A stretch of 64,000 bases of DNA from Glycomyces amatae (GTDB lineage: Bacteria > Actinomycetota > Actinomycetes > Mycobacteriales > Micromonosporaceae): contig NZ_JAJLQZ010000003.1 in the NCBI RefSeq assembly GCF_020991375.1, positions 393,386 to 457,385 on the forward strand, in the 5' to 3' direction. A program made the position numbers and the translations under genes. The notes beneath the pieces were generated by a model. That model saw only the letters and a list, made by a program, of their open reading frames with translations, was not told the DNA's origin and made no database searches. Position 1 is the first letter of the stretch. Each line of letters starts with the position of its first letter. Below, in pieces: positions 1 through 8,409 of the stretch.

Positions 1-1157
1 ATCTGCTGCGCGTCGGCGCGCACGGCCTGCGGACGCGGCCCCTGCGGGTGGCGTTGTCGGCCGTCGGGATCGCGATCGGGATCGCGGCGATGACGGCGGT
101 CGTGGGGATCTCGGCGTCCAGTTCGGCCGAGCTGGACCGCAAACTCGCGGAGCTGGGCACGAACCTGCTCACCGTGGGTCCGGGGCAGTCGCTGTTCGGC
201 GGCGACTCGCAGCTGCCCCTGGAGGCGGTGCCGATGATCGAGCGGATCGCGCCGGTCGAGTCGGCGGCGGCCACGGGAGCCGTGGACGCGAAGGTGTACC
301 GGACCGATCTGATCCCCGGGAACGAGTCGGGCGGCATCGCGGTGAAGGCCGCGGAAGCGGACCTGCTGGAGGTCGTCGGCGCCGAAGTCGCCGCGGGCCG
401 GTGGATCGACGGGGCCGCCGGGGACTTCCCGGCGGTGGTCCTGGGCGCGGACGCGGCCGGGGCGCTCGGGGTGAGCGCGGGGCCGGAGGTGCAGATCTGG
501 CTGGGCGGGCGGTGGTTCGCCGTGGTCGGCGTGCTCGCGCCGGTGGAGCTGGCGCCGGAGCTGGACAACGCCGCGCTCGTCGGATGGGCGGCGGCCGAGA
601 GGTACCTGGACTTCGACCTGCACGCCACGGAGGTGTACGCCAGGGCCGCCGAGACGGCCGTGACCGACGTGCAGGCGGTGCTCGGCGCGACGGCGAACCC
701 GGAGCATCCCGAGGAGGTCGACGTGTCGCGCCCTTCGGACGCGCTGGTCGCGGCCGAGGCCGCGGAGGCGTCGTTCACGGGGCTGCTGCTCGGGCTCGGC
801 GCGGTGGCGCTGCTCGTCGGCGGTGTCGGGGTGGCGAACACGATGGTCATCTCGGTGCTGGAGCGGCGCGGCGAGATCGGGCTGCGGCGCTCGCTCGGGG
901 CGACCCGGGCGGACGTGCGGGGCCAGTTCCTGGCCGAGTCGCTGCTGCTGTCGCTGCTGGGCGGGGCGGGCGGGGTCGCGCTCGGCTCGGGCATCACCGC
1001 CGCCTATGCCGCGTGGCAGGGCTGGCCGCCCACCGTCCCTGCGTGGGTGCTGGCCGGGGGCGTCGCGGCGACGGCGGCGATCGGCGCGGTCGCCGGGCTC
1101 TATCCGGCGGTGAAGGCCGCCCGCCTCTCCCCCACGGAGGCGCTGACCGCGCCCTGA
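1..1157 (+). CDS. MacB/FtsX-type ABC transporter permease (5' part outside window)
   Basis: This is the C-terminal portion of an ABC transporter permease; the reading frame is open from base 3, so the true start lies upstream. The visible 384 residues start with a membrane helix (about 15-36), followed by a long extracytoplasmic MacB_PCD-like domain (to about 255) and three C-terminal helices of the FtsX domain. Between the second and third helices lies ERRGEIGLRRSLGATRADV, the conserved cytoplasmic loop of MacB-family permeases, which couples to the ATPase. The partner ATPase would be expected just upstream. MacB-like systems move peptides, lipoproteins or drugs or remodel the envelope by mechanotransmission; the substrate cannot be told here. 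Confidence 0.9.
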   Translation, partial: LLRVGAHGLRTRPLRVALSAVGIAIGIAAMTAVVGISASSSAELDRKLAELGTNLLTVGPGQSLFGGDSQLPLEAVPMIERIAPVESAAATGAVDAKVYRTDLIPGNESGGIAVKAAEADLLEVVGAEVAAGRWIDGAAGDFPAVVLGADAAGALGVSAGPEVQIWLGGRWFAVVGVLAPVELAPELDNAALVGWAAAERYLDFDLHATEVYARAAETAVTDVQAVLGATANPEHPEEVDVSRPSDALVAAEAAEASFTGLLLGLGAVALLVGGVGVANTMVISVLERRGEIGLRRSLGATRADVRGQFLAESLLLSLLGGAGGVALGSGITAAYAAWQGWPPTVPAWVLAGGVAATAAIGAVAGLYPAVKAARLSPTEALTAP

Positions 1158-1173
1158 GACGGGCGGTGCGCGC

Positions 1174-1209
1174 GTGAAGCGGCTCCCTCGCGCGAGGGAG
1201 CCGCTTCAC
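1174..1209 (+). terminator. perfect inverted repeat, likely terminator of the permease gene
   Basis: A 36-base perfect palindrome (17-base arms around a CG centre) begins 16 bases after the permease stop. It has no T-run, as is common for intrinsic-like terminators in high-GC actinomycetes. It ends 46 bases before the next start codon. Confidence 0.7.
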
Positions 1210-1255
1210 GCTGCGGAGGGAGGCCCGCGGCGCCGGGCGCTCCGAGACTGGATCC

Positions 1256-2179
1256 ATGAGATCCGCACTCCTGCAAGCGCCTCCGGCGGCACCGTCCGGC
1301 GCGCGGCGGTGGGCCCGGGACCTGCTGGCCATGTCCCGGCCGCGCTTCTGGACGGCGTCGTTCGTGATGGCGGAGGTCGGGTTCGCGCTCGCGACGCGCC
1401 GCATCGTCCCCCGCGGGCCCGAGGCGGTGACCATGCTGCACCTGCTCCTGGTCACCGGGCCGCTGCTGTGGCTCGCGGTGCTCGCGGTCAACGACGCGAA
1501 CGACCTCGCCACCGACCGGCTCAACCCGCGCAAGGCCGACTCGCCGCTGGTCGCGGGCCGGGTCCCGCGGCGCGCCGCGCTCCGGATCGCGGTGGCGGCG
1601 GGGGTGCTGACGGTGCTGGCCGCGGTCCCGCTCGGGGTGCTGTTCACGGTCGGCGTCGCGCTGGTGGTGCTGCTCGGGTGGGCCTACAGCGCCCCGCCGG
1701 TCCGGTTGAAGGCCAGGCCGGGCGCCGACCTGCTGTCCAACGCCGTGGTCGGCGTGCTCGGGCCGCTGGGCGGCTGGGTCGCCTTCACCGGTGCGGCGGA
1801 GGGGTTCCCGTGGCCGATCGCCGTCGTCGGCGTCCTGGCCGCGGCCGGGCTGTACCTGCCGACCGTCGCCGCCGACCGCGACGCGGACCGGGAGGCGGGC
1901 GTCGGGACCATCGCGGTGTCCCTCGGTCCGCGCGCGGTCTTCGAGCTCGGATTCGCGCTGTGGACGGCCAGCGCGGTCCTGGCGTTCCTCCTGTCGCTCA
2001 ACGGCGTCGTGCTCGACACCTCGCTCGTGCCGTTGCAGCTGGTCGCGACGCCCGCGCTGCTGGCGATGTACCGGGTGCTGCTGCGGGACCGCCCTTCGTT
2101 CACCGCGATCACGGTCGTGGCCTGCGCGTACCTGGTGCCGTGCGCGGGCTTCGCCGTGACCTATGTGGACTCGTTCTGA
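1256..2179 (+). CDS. UbiA-family prenyltransferase
   Basis: A 307-residue polytopic membrane protein of the UbiA superfamily, which transfers prenyl groups from prenyl diphosphates to aromatic or polar acceptors. The first Asp-rich motif, NDANDLATDRLNPRK (about residues 80-94), matches the family NDxxDxxxD pattern that binds Mg-diphosphate. The second, DRDADREAGVGT (about 203-214), is the usual second Asp motif. About eight hydrophobic helices surround them. The acceptor (menaquinone, heme, chlorophyll-like or other) cannot be deduced, and there is no quinone gene nearby. It stands alone after a terminator hairpin and converges with the DUF4291 gene with only 4 bases between the stop codons. 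Confidence 0.85.
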   Translation: MRSALLQAPPAAPSGARRWARDLLAMSRPRFWTASFVMAEVGFALATRRIVPRGPEAVTMLHLLLVTGPLLWLAVLAVNDANDLATDRLNPRKADSPLVAGRVPRRAALRIAVAAGVLTVLAAVPLGVLFTVGVALVVLLGWAYSAPPVRLKARPGADLLSNAVVGVLGPLGGWVAFTGAAEGFPWPIAVVGVLAAAGLYLPTVAADRDADREAGVGTIAVSLGPRAVFELGFALWTASAVLAFLLSLNGVVLDTSLVPLQLVATPALLAMYRVLLRDRPSFTAITVVACAYLVPCAGFAVTYVDSF

Positions 2180-2183
2180 GCGG

Positions 2184-2744
2184 TCACGGGGTGATGCGCC
2201 GCTCCAGCGCCTCGGGCAGCGGGTAGGGGCGCTCGGGGGGCAGGAGCCGCCCGATCTTCGCGGCACGGCCGCTGCGGACCAGGTCCGCGGCCTTGCGGAC
2301 CTGCGGGGTGAGATCGGTCAGTGCGACGATCCAGTCGTCGTTGAACGCGCGGATCAGGCGGCGGCCGACGCCGACCTGGATGCTGTAGTGGTTCAGCGCG
2401 GCCCCGCGCGGGGAGCGCTCAGGGTCCCACTGGACGTGCACGGCCGCCGCCGCGAGGGCGGCCGGGTCGCCGGTCGTGAGCGCACTCGCGGCGAGGGCCT
2501 CCTCCCACCCCTCGCGGGTGATCCGCACCGCGAGGACGCGCTCCTGGCCGGGTTTGCGGGCCCAGTTGCTGCGGTGCATGAGCCACAGGAGCGACGGCTT
2601 GATCCAGGTCATCCGGTTGAACGAGAACGGGGCGGTGAACCGGCCGGCCCGCAGCGCGGCGTCGGCCACGGCGGGCGCGTACGCCTGGTAGACCGTGACG
2701 GTGCGGTCGTCGAAGTCGGCTCGGATCTGGTACTGGGGCGCCAT
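2184..2744 (-). CDS. DUF4291 family protein
   Basis: A 186-residue soluble protein that matches DUF4291 as I remember it: N-terminal YQIRADFDDRTVTVYQAY, then FNRMTWIKPSLLWLMHRSNW (about residues 43-62), then a conserved C-terminal ALTDLTPQVRKAADL segment. The length is normal for the family. No biochemical function is established for this widespread bacterial and fungal family. It lies 66 bases downstream of the DUF2000 gene on the same strand and could be co-transcribed with it; nothing else in the context suggests a role. Confidence 0.85.
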   Translation of the reverse strand: MAPQYQIRADFDDRTVTVYQAYAPAVADAALRAGRFTAPFSFNRMTWIKPSLLWLMHRSNWARKPGQERVLAVRITREGWEEALAASALTTGDPAALAAAAVHVQWDPERSPRGAALNHYSIQVGVGRRLIRAFNDDWIVALTDLTPQVRKAADLVRSGRAAKIGRLLPPERPYPLPEALERRITP

Positions 2745-2810
2745 GTCCGCAGCGTGCCACCGGCGGGGCCGCCCCGCAAACCGGTTTCCCGGCCTGCGGG
2801 GCCCCGGGGT

Positions 2811-3242
2811 TCAGGGGTGCATGCGGGCGCCCTTGACGACCCGGTCCACGGCGTTGCGCGGGCCGTGGATCCCGACGCCGACGAGGTCGAGCTCGTCGGA
2901 CGCCACGGCGGCGACCGCGGCGCGGTTGTCCCGGTCGTTGCCGGTGGCGAACAGCTCCGCGGTGAAGACCGAGAGCGCCAGGCCGCGCTTGGCGGCCTTG
3001 GCGCGGGCGGCGCCCAGCAGCTCCCCCGGCCCTTCGAGGACCATCACCGGCTGGCGGAACATGGCCAGGTAGCCGACCCCGTCGGCGTCCGCGTACGGCT
3101 CGCCGACCACCTCGGGCTCGGCGGGGCCGATCCCGCTGACGAGGAAGGCCGTGACGTTCAGGCGCTGCCAGACCGCGAGGTCCTCGCGCAGCAGCACCGC
3201 GATCTTGGTGTCGAAACGCACCGGTGCACTCTCTTGCTCCAT
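2811..3242 (-). CDS. DUF2000 family protein
   Basis: A 143-residue protein starting at the ATG at 3242 (MEQESAPVRFDTKIAVLL). It has the DUF2000 pattern: RFDTKIAVLLREDLAVWQRLN near the start, a central GEPYADADGVGYLAMFRQPV and a C-terminal GIHGPRNAVDRVVKGARMHP. The fold is of the peptidyl-tRNA hydrolase-like type reported for this family; activity is unknown. It is divergent from an AraC-family regulator, an arrangement I recall as recurrent in actinobacteria, with a 49-base gap that holds an inverted repeat. The longer open frame upstream overlaps the AraC gene and was rejected. Confidence 0.8.
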   Translation of the reverse strand: MEQESAPVRFDTKIAVLLREDLAVWQRLNVTAFLVSGIGPAEPEVVGEPYADADGVGYLAMFRQPVMVLEGPGELLGAARAKAAKRGLALSVFTAELFATGNDRDNRAAVAAVASDELDLVGVGIHGPRNAVDRVVKGARMHP

Positions 3243-3280
3243 GCGTGCAACGCTACGAATCGCCGGACCCCCCGTCTTGT

Positions 3281-3293
3281 ACGTTCTTAACGT
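3281..3293. promoter_or_regulatory. inverted repeat ACGTT-CTT-AACGT between DUF2000 and araC-type genes
   Basis: A 13-base perfect inverted repeat sits directly before the GTG start of the AraC-type gene and 39 bases upstream of the divergent DUF2000 start. Its place in a very short divergent promoter makes it a candidate operator for the AraC-type regulator, which is an inference. Confidence 0.4.
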
Positions 3294-4080
3294 GGTGGCC
3301 CCGTCGCAGATCCAGGCCTGGCGCCCGCCGGTGGGCGGGATCGCCGAGGCCTTCCACGCCCGCTTCACCGACCACGCCTACCCGATGCACGTCCACGACA
3401 CGTGGACGCTGCTCATCGTCGACGAGGGCGCGGTCCGGTACGACCTGGACCGGCACGAGCACGGCGCGCTGGACGGCATGGTGACGCTGCTGCCGCCGCT
3501 GGTGGCGCACGACGGCCGCTCCGCGACGCCCCGCGGCTTCCGCAAGCGGGTGCTGTACCTCGACGGGACGCTGCTCGACGAGGCGCTCGCCGGCCGCGCG
3601 GTCGACAGCCCCGAGATCGCCGATCCGGTGCTGCGGCAGCGGATCCACCGGCTCCACGGGGCCCTGCTGCGCCCGGGCGACGAGCTGGAGGCCGAGAGCC
3701 GCGTCGAACTGATCGCCGAGCGGCTGCGCGGGCACCTGCGGCGGGAGCACGAGGCCGCGGCGCCCCGGAGGGACCGGCGGCTCGCCCACCGGATGCGCGA
3801 CCTGCTGGACGGGCGGGTAGCCGCCGGGGTGAGCCTGCGGGAGGCGGCGGCGGCGCTGCACGCCCACCCGGCGCACCTGGTGCGGTGCTTCGGCCTCGAG
3901 TTCGGCATCGCACCGCACCAGTACCTGCTGACCCGCCGCGTGGACCGGGCGCGGAGGCTCCTGCTGGCCGGGGAGCCGCCGCACGCCGTCGCGGCGCGCA
4001 CCGGCTTCTACGACCAGTCGCACCTGACGCGGCACTTCAAGCGCGTCGTGGGCACCACCCCGGCCCGCTACGCGGCCTGA
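3292..4080 (+). CDS. AraC-family transcriptional regulator
   Basis: A 262-residue regulator with an N-terminal cupin-like sensor (HARFTDHAYPMHVHDTWTLL, about residues 19-38, typical of AraC_binding sensors) and a C-terminal pair of helix-turn-helix motifs. The second HTH, AARTGFYDQSHLTRHFKRVV (about residues 234-253), and the last GTTPARYA are the classic AraC signature. The GTG at 3292 (or GTG at 3295) is preferred because the conserved domain starts with SQIQAWRPP; an in-frame ATG at 3241 overlaps the divergent start codon. It probably controls the divergent DUF2000 gene, and the ligand is unknown. Confidence 0.85.
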   Translation: MVAPSQIQAWRPPVGGIAEAFHARFTDHAYPMHVHDTWTLLIVDEGAVRYDLDRHEHGALDGMVTLLPPLVAHDGRSATPRGFRKRVLYLDGTLLDEALAGRAVDSPEIADPVLRQRIHRLHGALLRPGDELEAESRVELIAERLRGHLRREHEAAAPRRDRRLAHRMRDLLDGRVAAGVSLREAAAALHAHPAHLVRCFGLEFGIAPHQYLLTRRVDRARRLLLAGEPPHAVAARTGFYDQSHLTRHFKRVVGTTPARYAA

Positions 4081-4245
4081 GGCGCGCTGCCCGGCCCGCC
4101 CTCGGCCCGCCGCCCCGGCCGGGCGGTGGCGGGTGCGCGGTCTGCCGCTGTCCGGTCGGGGCGCGGGTCGGGTGACCGAGGTCGCGCGCGGCCGGGGTCC
4201 GCGGCGACGAGCGCCGCGAGTCCGCCGCCGTCCGAGGCGGTGCGC

Positions 4246-5337
4246 TCAGGCGGCCTGGGGCGCGTCCTGGAGCGGGACCGCCGCGGGGCGTTCGCACGTG
4301 CTCGCCACGGCGACCGCCGCGCCGCCCTCGGCCGAGGCCAGGAGCGAGGTCATGATGTCGAGCACGTGGTAGGCCAGTGCGCCGTCGGCGCGGGCGGGGA
4401 CGCCCTCCGGGGCGGCCGCGAGGTCGGCGAGGCCGTAACCGCGCGCCGCGCCCCGGTATCCGGCGCTCGGCGGCAGGGTCTCCCACGCCCCGCCGAGCGG
4501 GTGGAGCAGCACGTCGCCGTCGAACCCGTTGGGGTCGGGCACGATCAGCGAGCCGGACTGGCCGTGGACCTCGATGTTCGAGGCCCGGGTGGCGACCGAG
4601 TCGAAGCTCATCACGAGGGTCGACAGCGCGCCGGACTCGTGCCGCAGCACCCCGGTCACGTGGGTGTCGACGGCGACCGGAACGACCTCGCCCTCGCGCG
4701 GGCCCGAGCCGATCGTGCGCTCGTCCCGCGTGTGGCTCGCGGCGCCGATGACCGAGGCGACCGGGCCGAGGAGCGTGACCAGCGCGGTCACGTAGTACGG
4801 CCCCATGTCGAGCAGCGGTCCGCCGCCCGGCTGGTAGTAGAAGTCCGGGTTCGGGTGCCAGCGCTCGTGGCCGGGCGTGGCCATCGTGGCGGTGGCGGCG
4901 ACCGGGGCGCCGATCGCGCCGTCGTCGATGGCCTTGCGGGCCGTCTGGACGCCGGTGCCGAGGACGGTGTCGGGCGCGCATCCCACGCGCACGCCGGCCT
5001 CGCGGCCCGCGTCGATGATCGCCTCGGCGTCCTCGAGGGTCGCGGCGAGCGGCTTCTCGCCGTAGACGTGCTTGCCCGCGGCGACGGCCTTGAGCGCGAT
5101 CTCGGCGTGCGCGGCCGGGATCGTGAGGTTGAGGACCACGTCCACTTCGGCGTCGGCGATCAGCTCGTCGACGGCGAGGGCGCGCACGCCCCGGGCCCGG
5201 GCGACGGCCTCCGCGCGGGCGGGGTCGGCGTCGGCGACCGCGGTGAGGCGCACCGACTCCAGGCGCTCGAACGTGGACAGGTACTGGCCGGAGATCGCCC
5301 CGACGCCGACGATGCCGACCCTCAGCGGCTGGCCCAC
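4246..5337 (-). CDS. Gfo/Idh/MocA-family oxidoreductase
   Basis: A 363-residue NAD(P)-dependent sugar or inositol dehydrogenase-like protein. It opens with the Rossmann motif VGIVGVGAISGQYL (about residues 6-19), followed by the family EKP motif (HVYGEKPLAATLEDAE, about 92-107), where the Lys takes part in catalysis. The C-terminal GFO_IDH_MocA domain includes GGGPLLDMGPYYVTALVTLL. The start is the GTG at 5337, giving a 16-base overlap with the upstream ThuA-like gene and probable translational coupling. With ThuA and the divergent LacI regulator it forms a catabolic unit for an unidentified sugar or sugar derivative. Confidence 0.88.
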   Translation of the reverse strand: MGQPLRVGIVGVGAISGQYLSTFERLESVRLTAVADADPARAEAVARARGVRALAVDELIADAEVDVVLNLTIPAAHAEIALKAVAAGKHVYGEKPLAATLEDAEAIIDAGREAGVRVGCAPDTVLGTGVQTARKAIDDGAIGAPVAATATMATPGHERWHPNPDFYYQPGGGPLLDMGPYYVTALVTLLGPVASVIGAASHTRDERTIGSGPREGEVVPVAVDTHVTGVLRHESGALSTLVMSFDSVATRASNIEVHGQSGSLIVPDPNGFDGDVLLHPLGGAWETLPPSAGYRGAARGYGLADLAAAPEGVPARADGALAYHVLDIMTSLLASAEGGAAVAVASTCERPAAVPLQDAPQAA

Positions 5338-6026
5338 AGGATGCCCCTCTCGATGATGGTGCGCACGTTGGCGTCGGCGAGGACGCCCGTGTCGTGGCCG
5401 GGGGTCGCGACGAAGATCCGGCCCTCGCCCCACAGGCGGGTCCAGACGGCCGGGCAGGTGACCGGGCGGTGCCAGGCGTGGTAGGCGGTGACGGGGATGG
5501 TGGTGGTCGCGAGGACGTCGTTGTACTCGTCCGAGAGGACCCAGTACTGCTCGGTGTGGAGGTCGAAGTCCCCGATGCCCTCGACGATCGGGTGGTCGGC
5601 CCGCTCGGGGACGATGTTGACGGTGTGGTGCGTGAAGCAGTCGGCGGCCTCGCCCTTCAGCTCCTCCTGCGGGGCCCGGGTGGGGTGGGTCGCGAACTGG
5701 CCGCCGATGAACTGGAGGTAGTCGGAGCTGTTGCGGTAGGAGTCGGCGATGCCGCCGTGCCAGCCGGCCATGCCGGCGCCGTTCTCGACCGCGGCGATGA
5801 GGCCGCGCAGCTCGTCCTTGTCGATGGTGTTCATGGTGTTGGTCTGGACGATGACGTCGACCGTGGCCATGTAGCCGGCGTCGGCGTAGACGGCGGTGGC
5901 GTCCTCGACGCGGACCTCGTACCCGTGCTCGCTCAGGAAGGGGAGGAAGGAGTCGGTGGCCTCGACGGGCTGGTGCCCGTCCCATCCGCCGCGCACGACC
6001 AGCGCGCGCTTGTGCTCTGCTGCCAT
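5322..6026 (-). CDS. ThuA-like trehalose-utilisation family protein
   Basis: A 234-residue protein of the ThuA family (glutamine amidotransferase-like fold). Features are the N-terminal strand KRALVVRGGWDGHQPVEAT, the central NGAGMAGWHGGIADSYRNS (about residues 103-121), and HAWHRPVTCPAVWTRLWGEGR near the C-terminus, where family members end with GRIFVATPGHD-like sequence. ThuA and ThuB take part in conversion of trehalose or related disaccharides to 3-keto derivatives in rhizobia; the MocA-type gene downstream fits the ThuB role. Whether trehalose is the substrate here is not shown. An operator-like site lies 17-32 bases upstream of the start. Confidence 0.85.
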   Translation of the reverse strand: MAAEHKRALVVRGGWDGHQPVEATDSFLPFLSEHGYEVRVEDATAVYADAGYMATVDVIVQTNTMNTIDKDELRGLIAAVENGAGMAGWHGGIADSYRNSSDYLQFIGGQFATHPTRAPQEELKGEAADCFTHHTVNIVPERADHPIVEGIGDFDLHTEQYWVLSDEYNDVLATTTIPVTAYHAWHRPVTCPAVWTRLWGEGRIFVATPGHDTGVLADANVRTIIERGILWASR

Positions 6027-6042
6027 GGGAGTGTTCGCTCCA

Positions 6043-6058
6043 AAAGTTGCGCAAGTTC
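6043..6058. promoter_or_regulatory. LacI-type operator copy 1 (upstream of thuA-like gene)
   Basis: AAAGTTGC-GCAAGTTC, matching the perfect palindrome at 6131-6146 at 14 of 16 positions. It lies directly upstream of the ThuA-like start on the minus strand. The paired sites in front of the two divergent genes suggest that the LacI-family regulator represses both the catabolic unit and itself. Confidence 0.65.
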
Positions 6059-6130
6059 AGCGTCGGTTCGGCGCCTCGCCGCTCATTATGACAAGAGTTT
6101 CTCGATAAAACCAGTGGGGTCACGGCGCCC

Positions 6131-6146
6131 GAAGTTGCGCAACTTC
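6131..6146. promoter_or_regulatory. LacI-type operator copy 2, perfect palindrome
   Basis: GAAGTTGCGCAACTTC is a perfect 16-base palindrome with the central CG-containing core common in LacI-family operators. It overlaps the likely -35 region of the lacI-type gene, whose apparent -10 (TATGCT, 6159-6164) lies only 6 bases before the ATG, so the transcript is probably leaderless. Confidence 0.7.
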
Positions 6147-6170
6147 CGGTCCCGTCGGTATGCTCTCGCC

Positions 6171-7172
6171 ATGGAGCAGCCCCGACGGACGACCCTCGCC
6201 GATGTGGCCGAGGCGGCGGGCACGACGGTGCCGACCGCCTCCAAGGTGCTGAGCGGCCGCTCCGACGTCTCCGCCGAGACCCGCGCCCGCGTGATGCGGG
6301 CCGTGGCGGACCTGGGCTACCGCGGGCGCTCGGGCCGGGGCGCGGTGCCGCGGGTCGACCGCCCCGCGCTGGTGGACCTGGTGCTGAGCGGGGTCGAGGG
6401 CACGTGGGCGAACCGGGCCCTCAGCGGCGTCGAGCGGGCCGCCACCGCCGCGGGGGTCGACCTCGTGGTCTCGGTGGCGCGCGGCGACGGCGCCTGGCTG
6501 ACGCGGCTTTTGGAGCGGAACCTGCGCGGCGCGGTGCTCGCGTTGGTCGACGTGACGGCCGAGCAGCTGGCGACGCTGGCCGCCGCGCAGGTCCCGGTGG
6601 TCCTGCTCGACCCGGTGACGCAGCCGCCGAGCACCGTGGCGAGCGTGGGCGCCGCGAACTGGGCGGGCGGGCGCGCGGCCGCCGAGCACCTCCTCGCGCT
6701 CGGGCACCGCCGGTTCGGGGTGCTCGGCGCCCACCGCGGGCACCTCTACAGCCAGGCCCGCGTCGACGGGTTCCGCTCGGCCGCGAGGCGGAGGGGGAAC
6801 GACGTGCGCGTGGTCCACATCGACTGGTCCGCCGCGGGGGCGGCGGAGGCGGCCGCCGCCGCGCTGCTGGGCGGCGCGTCGCCGCCGACGGCGGTCTTCG
6901 CGTGCACCGACAACATCGCCGTCGGCGTGTACGACGCCGCGGAGTCGCTGGGGCTGCGCATCCCCGAGGACGTCAGCGTCGTCGGGTTCGACGACCTGCC
7001 CGAGGTGCAGTGGCTGCGCCCGGCGCTGACCACCGTGCGCCAGCCGATCGCCGAGATGGGCGAGGCCGCGATGCGGATGCTGCTGCGCATCGTCGCCGAC
7101 CCGCCGCGGGACGCCCCGCGGGAGGAGCTGGCGACCACGCTGATCACCCGCGGCTCCACCGGGAGTCCCTGA
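6171..7172 (+). CDS. LacI-family transcriptional regulator
   Basis: A 333-residue repressor. The N-terminal HTH reads TLADVAEAAGTTVPTASKVL (about residues 7-26), followed by the hinge region. A periplasmic-binding-protein-like sugar sensor covers about 60-330, with typical segments AAEHLLALGHRRFGVLGAH and PEDVSVVGFDDLPEVQWLRP. The ATG at 6171 is chosen because the HTH begins six residues later; longer upstream frames are not protein-like. It is divergent from the ThuA/MocA-type pair and almost certainly binds the two palindromes in the 144-base gap. The inducer is unknown. Confidence 0.92.
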   Translation: MEQPRRTTLADVAEAAGTTVPTASKVLSGRSDVSAETRARVMRAVADLGYRGRSGRGAVPRVDRPALVDLVLSGVEGTWANRALSGVERAATAAGVDLVVSVARGDGAWLTRLLERNLRGAVLALVDVTAEQLATLAAAQVPVVLLDPVTQPPSTVASVGAANWAGGRAAAEHLLALGHRRFGVLGAHRGHLYSQARVDGFRSAARRRGNDVRVVHIDWSAAGAAEAAAAALLGGASPPTAVFACTDNIAVGVYDAAESLGLRIPEDVSVVGFDDLPEVQWLRPALTTVRQPIAEMGEAAMRMLLRIVADPPRDAPREELATTLITRGSTGSP

Positions 7173-7352
7173 GCGCCGGAGGCGCTGCTCCGCGGCCGCC
7201 GGGGACGCGCGTCCGCGCCCCTCCGGCCGGGGCCGCCGGTCTTCGCGGCCCGCGGCGCGAGGCGCCTCCCTGCCGCCGAACCGGTCGGCGGCCGGGGCCG
7301 AGCGCGGCGCCGCGGGAGCGCGGAGGCCGCTCGCCGATCCGCTTCGGGGCGG

Positions 7353-8237
7353 TCACCGGAACCGGGCCGGGAGGTCGAGCGTCGGGACCGGGATCTCGTG
7401 GCGGGCCTCGAAGCCGATGAGCTCGCGCGCGGGCGTGAGGTCGACGGGCACTTCGCGTCCGACGAAGCGGCGCAGCCGGGGCGCGCCGGACGCGAACGCG
7501 TCGAGCAGCTCCTCGGTCCGGTAGGGCGCGTTGGTGCGGTCGGCTGCGAGGAGGAACGCGTGCGCGCCGGCCGTGTCCGCGGTCAGGGACAGCGCGATCG
7601 CGCGGGCGGCGTCGCGGGTGTCGAGGTAGGACCAGGCCTCGCACAGGCCCGCCCTCGGGTCCTCGGTGAGCGCCCGCGACTGCGCGAGCAGGCCCTCCTC
7701 GCCGTTGACGTGCGGGAAGCGCAGGGTCACCACGTCGATGCCCCAGCGCCGCCAGGCCATCCGCGCGGTGCTCTCCCCCTGGTGCTTGGACAGCGAGTAC
7801 CAGTCGGCGATGTCGACGGGGACGGCGGTGTCGAGCGGGAAGTACGCGGGGGTCGTCTCGTGGACGTTCATCGGCAGTCCGTACGCGTTGATGCTGCCGG
7901 CCACCACGGCCCGGGGGACGCCCGCGGCGCCCGCCTGCGCGAGCACGTTGAACGTCGAGACCACGTTGGTCGCGTAGACCTCGTGGGGCGGCGCCATGTC
8001 GGGGTGCGGGATCGCGGCGAGGTGCACGACGAGGTCGGCGCCGTCGATCGCGGCGGCGACGTCCTCCGGCGACCGCGTGTCGCCGACGATCACGCGGTCG
8101 GCCTCCGGCCGCGGGCGCTCCGCGATGGACAGCGCCGTGACCGCGGCCCCGGCCTCGCTCAGGTGCGCGGCGGTGACCGTGCCGATGCGGCCCGAGGCCC
8201 CGGTGAGGAGCACTCGGGCCCCGTCGAGCTGCTTCAT
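7353..8237 (-). CDS. NAD-dependent epimerase/dehydratase (extended SDR)
   Basis: A 294-residue extended short-chain dehydrogenase. The nucleotide-binding motif LLTGASGRIGTVTAAHL (about residues 9-25) is followed by the acidic-site DLVVHLAA (about 68-75) and the catalytic YxxxK in WYSLSKHQGES (about 139-149). Family members act on nucleotide sugars or uronic acids; an uronate dehydrogenase-like role is possible but unproven. The ATG at 8237 follows a GGAGGAG ribosome site. A GATAGCGC element shared with the BNR_4 gene promoter lies about 51 bases upstream (8288-8295). It converges with the LacI gene over a 180-base GC-rich gap with no visible gene. Confidence 0.85.
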   Translation of the reverse strand: MKQLDGARVLLTGASGRIGTVTAAHLSEAGAAVTALSIAERPRPEADRVIVGDTRSPEDVAAAIDGADLVVHLAAIPHPDMAPPHEVYATNVVSTFNVLAQAGAAGVPRAVVAGSINAYGLPMNVHETTPAYFPLDTAVPVDIADWYSLSKHQGESTARMAWRRWGIDVVTLRFPHVNGEEGLLAQSRALTEDPRAGLCEAWSYLDTRDAARAIALSLTADTAGAHAFLLAADRTNAPYRTEELLDAFASGAPRLRRFVGREVPVDLTPARELIGFEARHEIPVPTLDLPARFR

Positions 8238-8409
8238 CGTCTGTCTCCTCCGGCCGTGCGGGCTCCGGCGCGGGGCCGTCTCTGGAAGATAGCGCCTGTC
8301 GGGGGTTGCGGACACCCCTGCGGCGCGGGGGCGTCACCGGTGCGCGGCCGCGCGCTTCGGGGCGCCGTCCGGCCCGCCTTCCGTCGGGCCCGGTGGGCCG
8401 CGTGCGCGC

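Noticed and set aside
4081..4245. Possible terminator hairpins between the AraC-type gene and the convergent MocA-type gene
   Set aside because: The segment is so GC-rich that many short imperfect stems form; none stands out.
8238..8409. Possible small gene between the SDR and the two-P-loop gene
   Set aside because: Only GC-rich frames without ribosome sites; it holds the SDR promoter with the GATAGCGC element.
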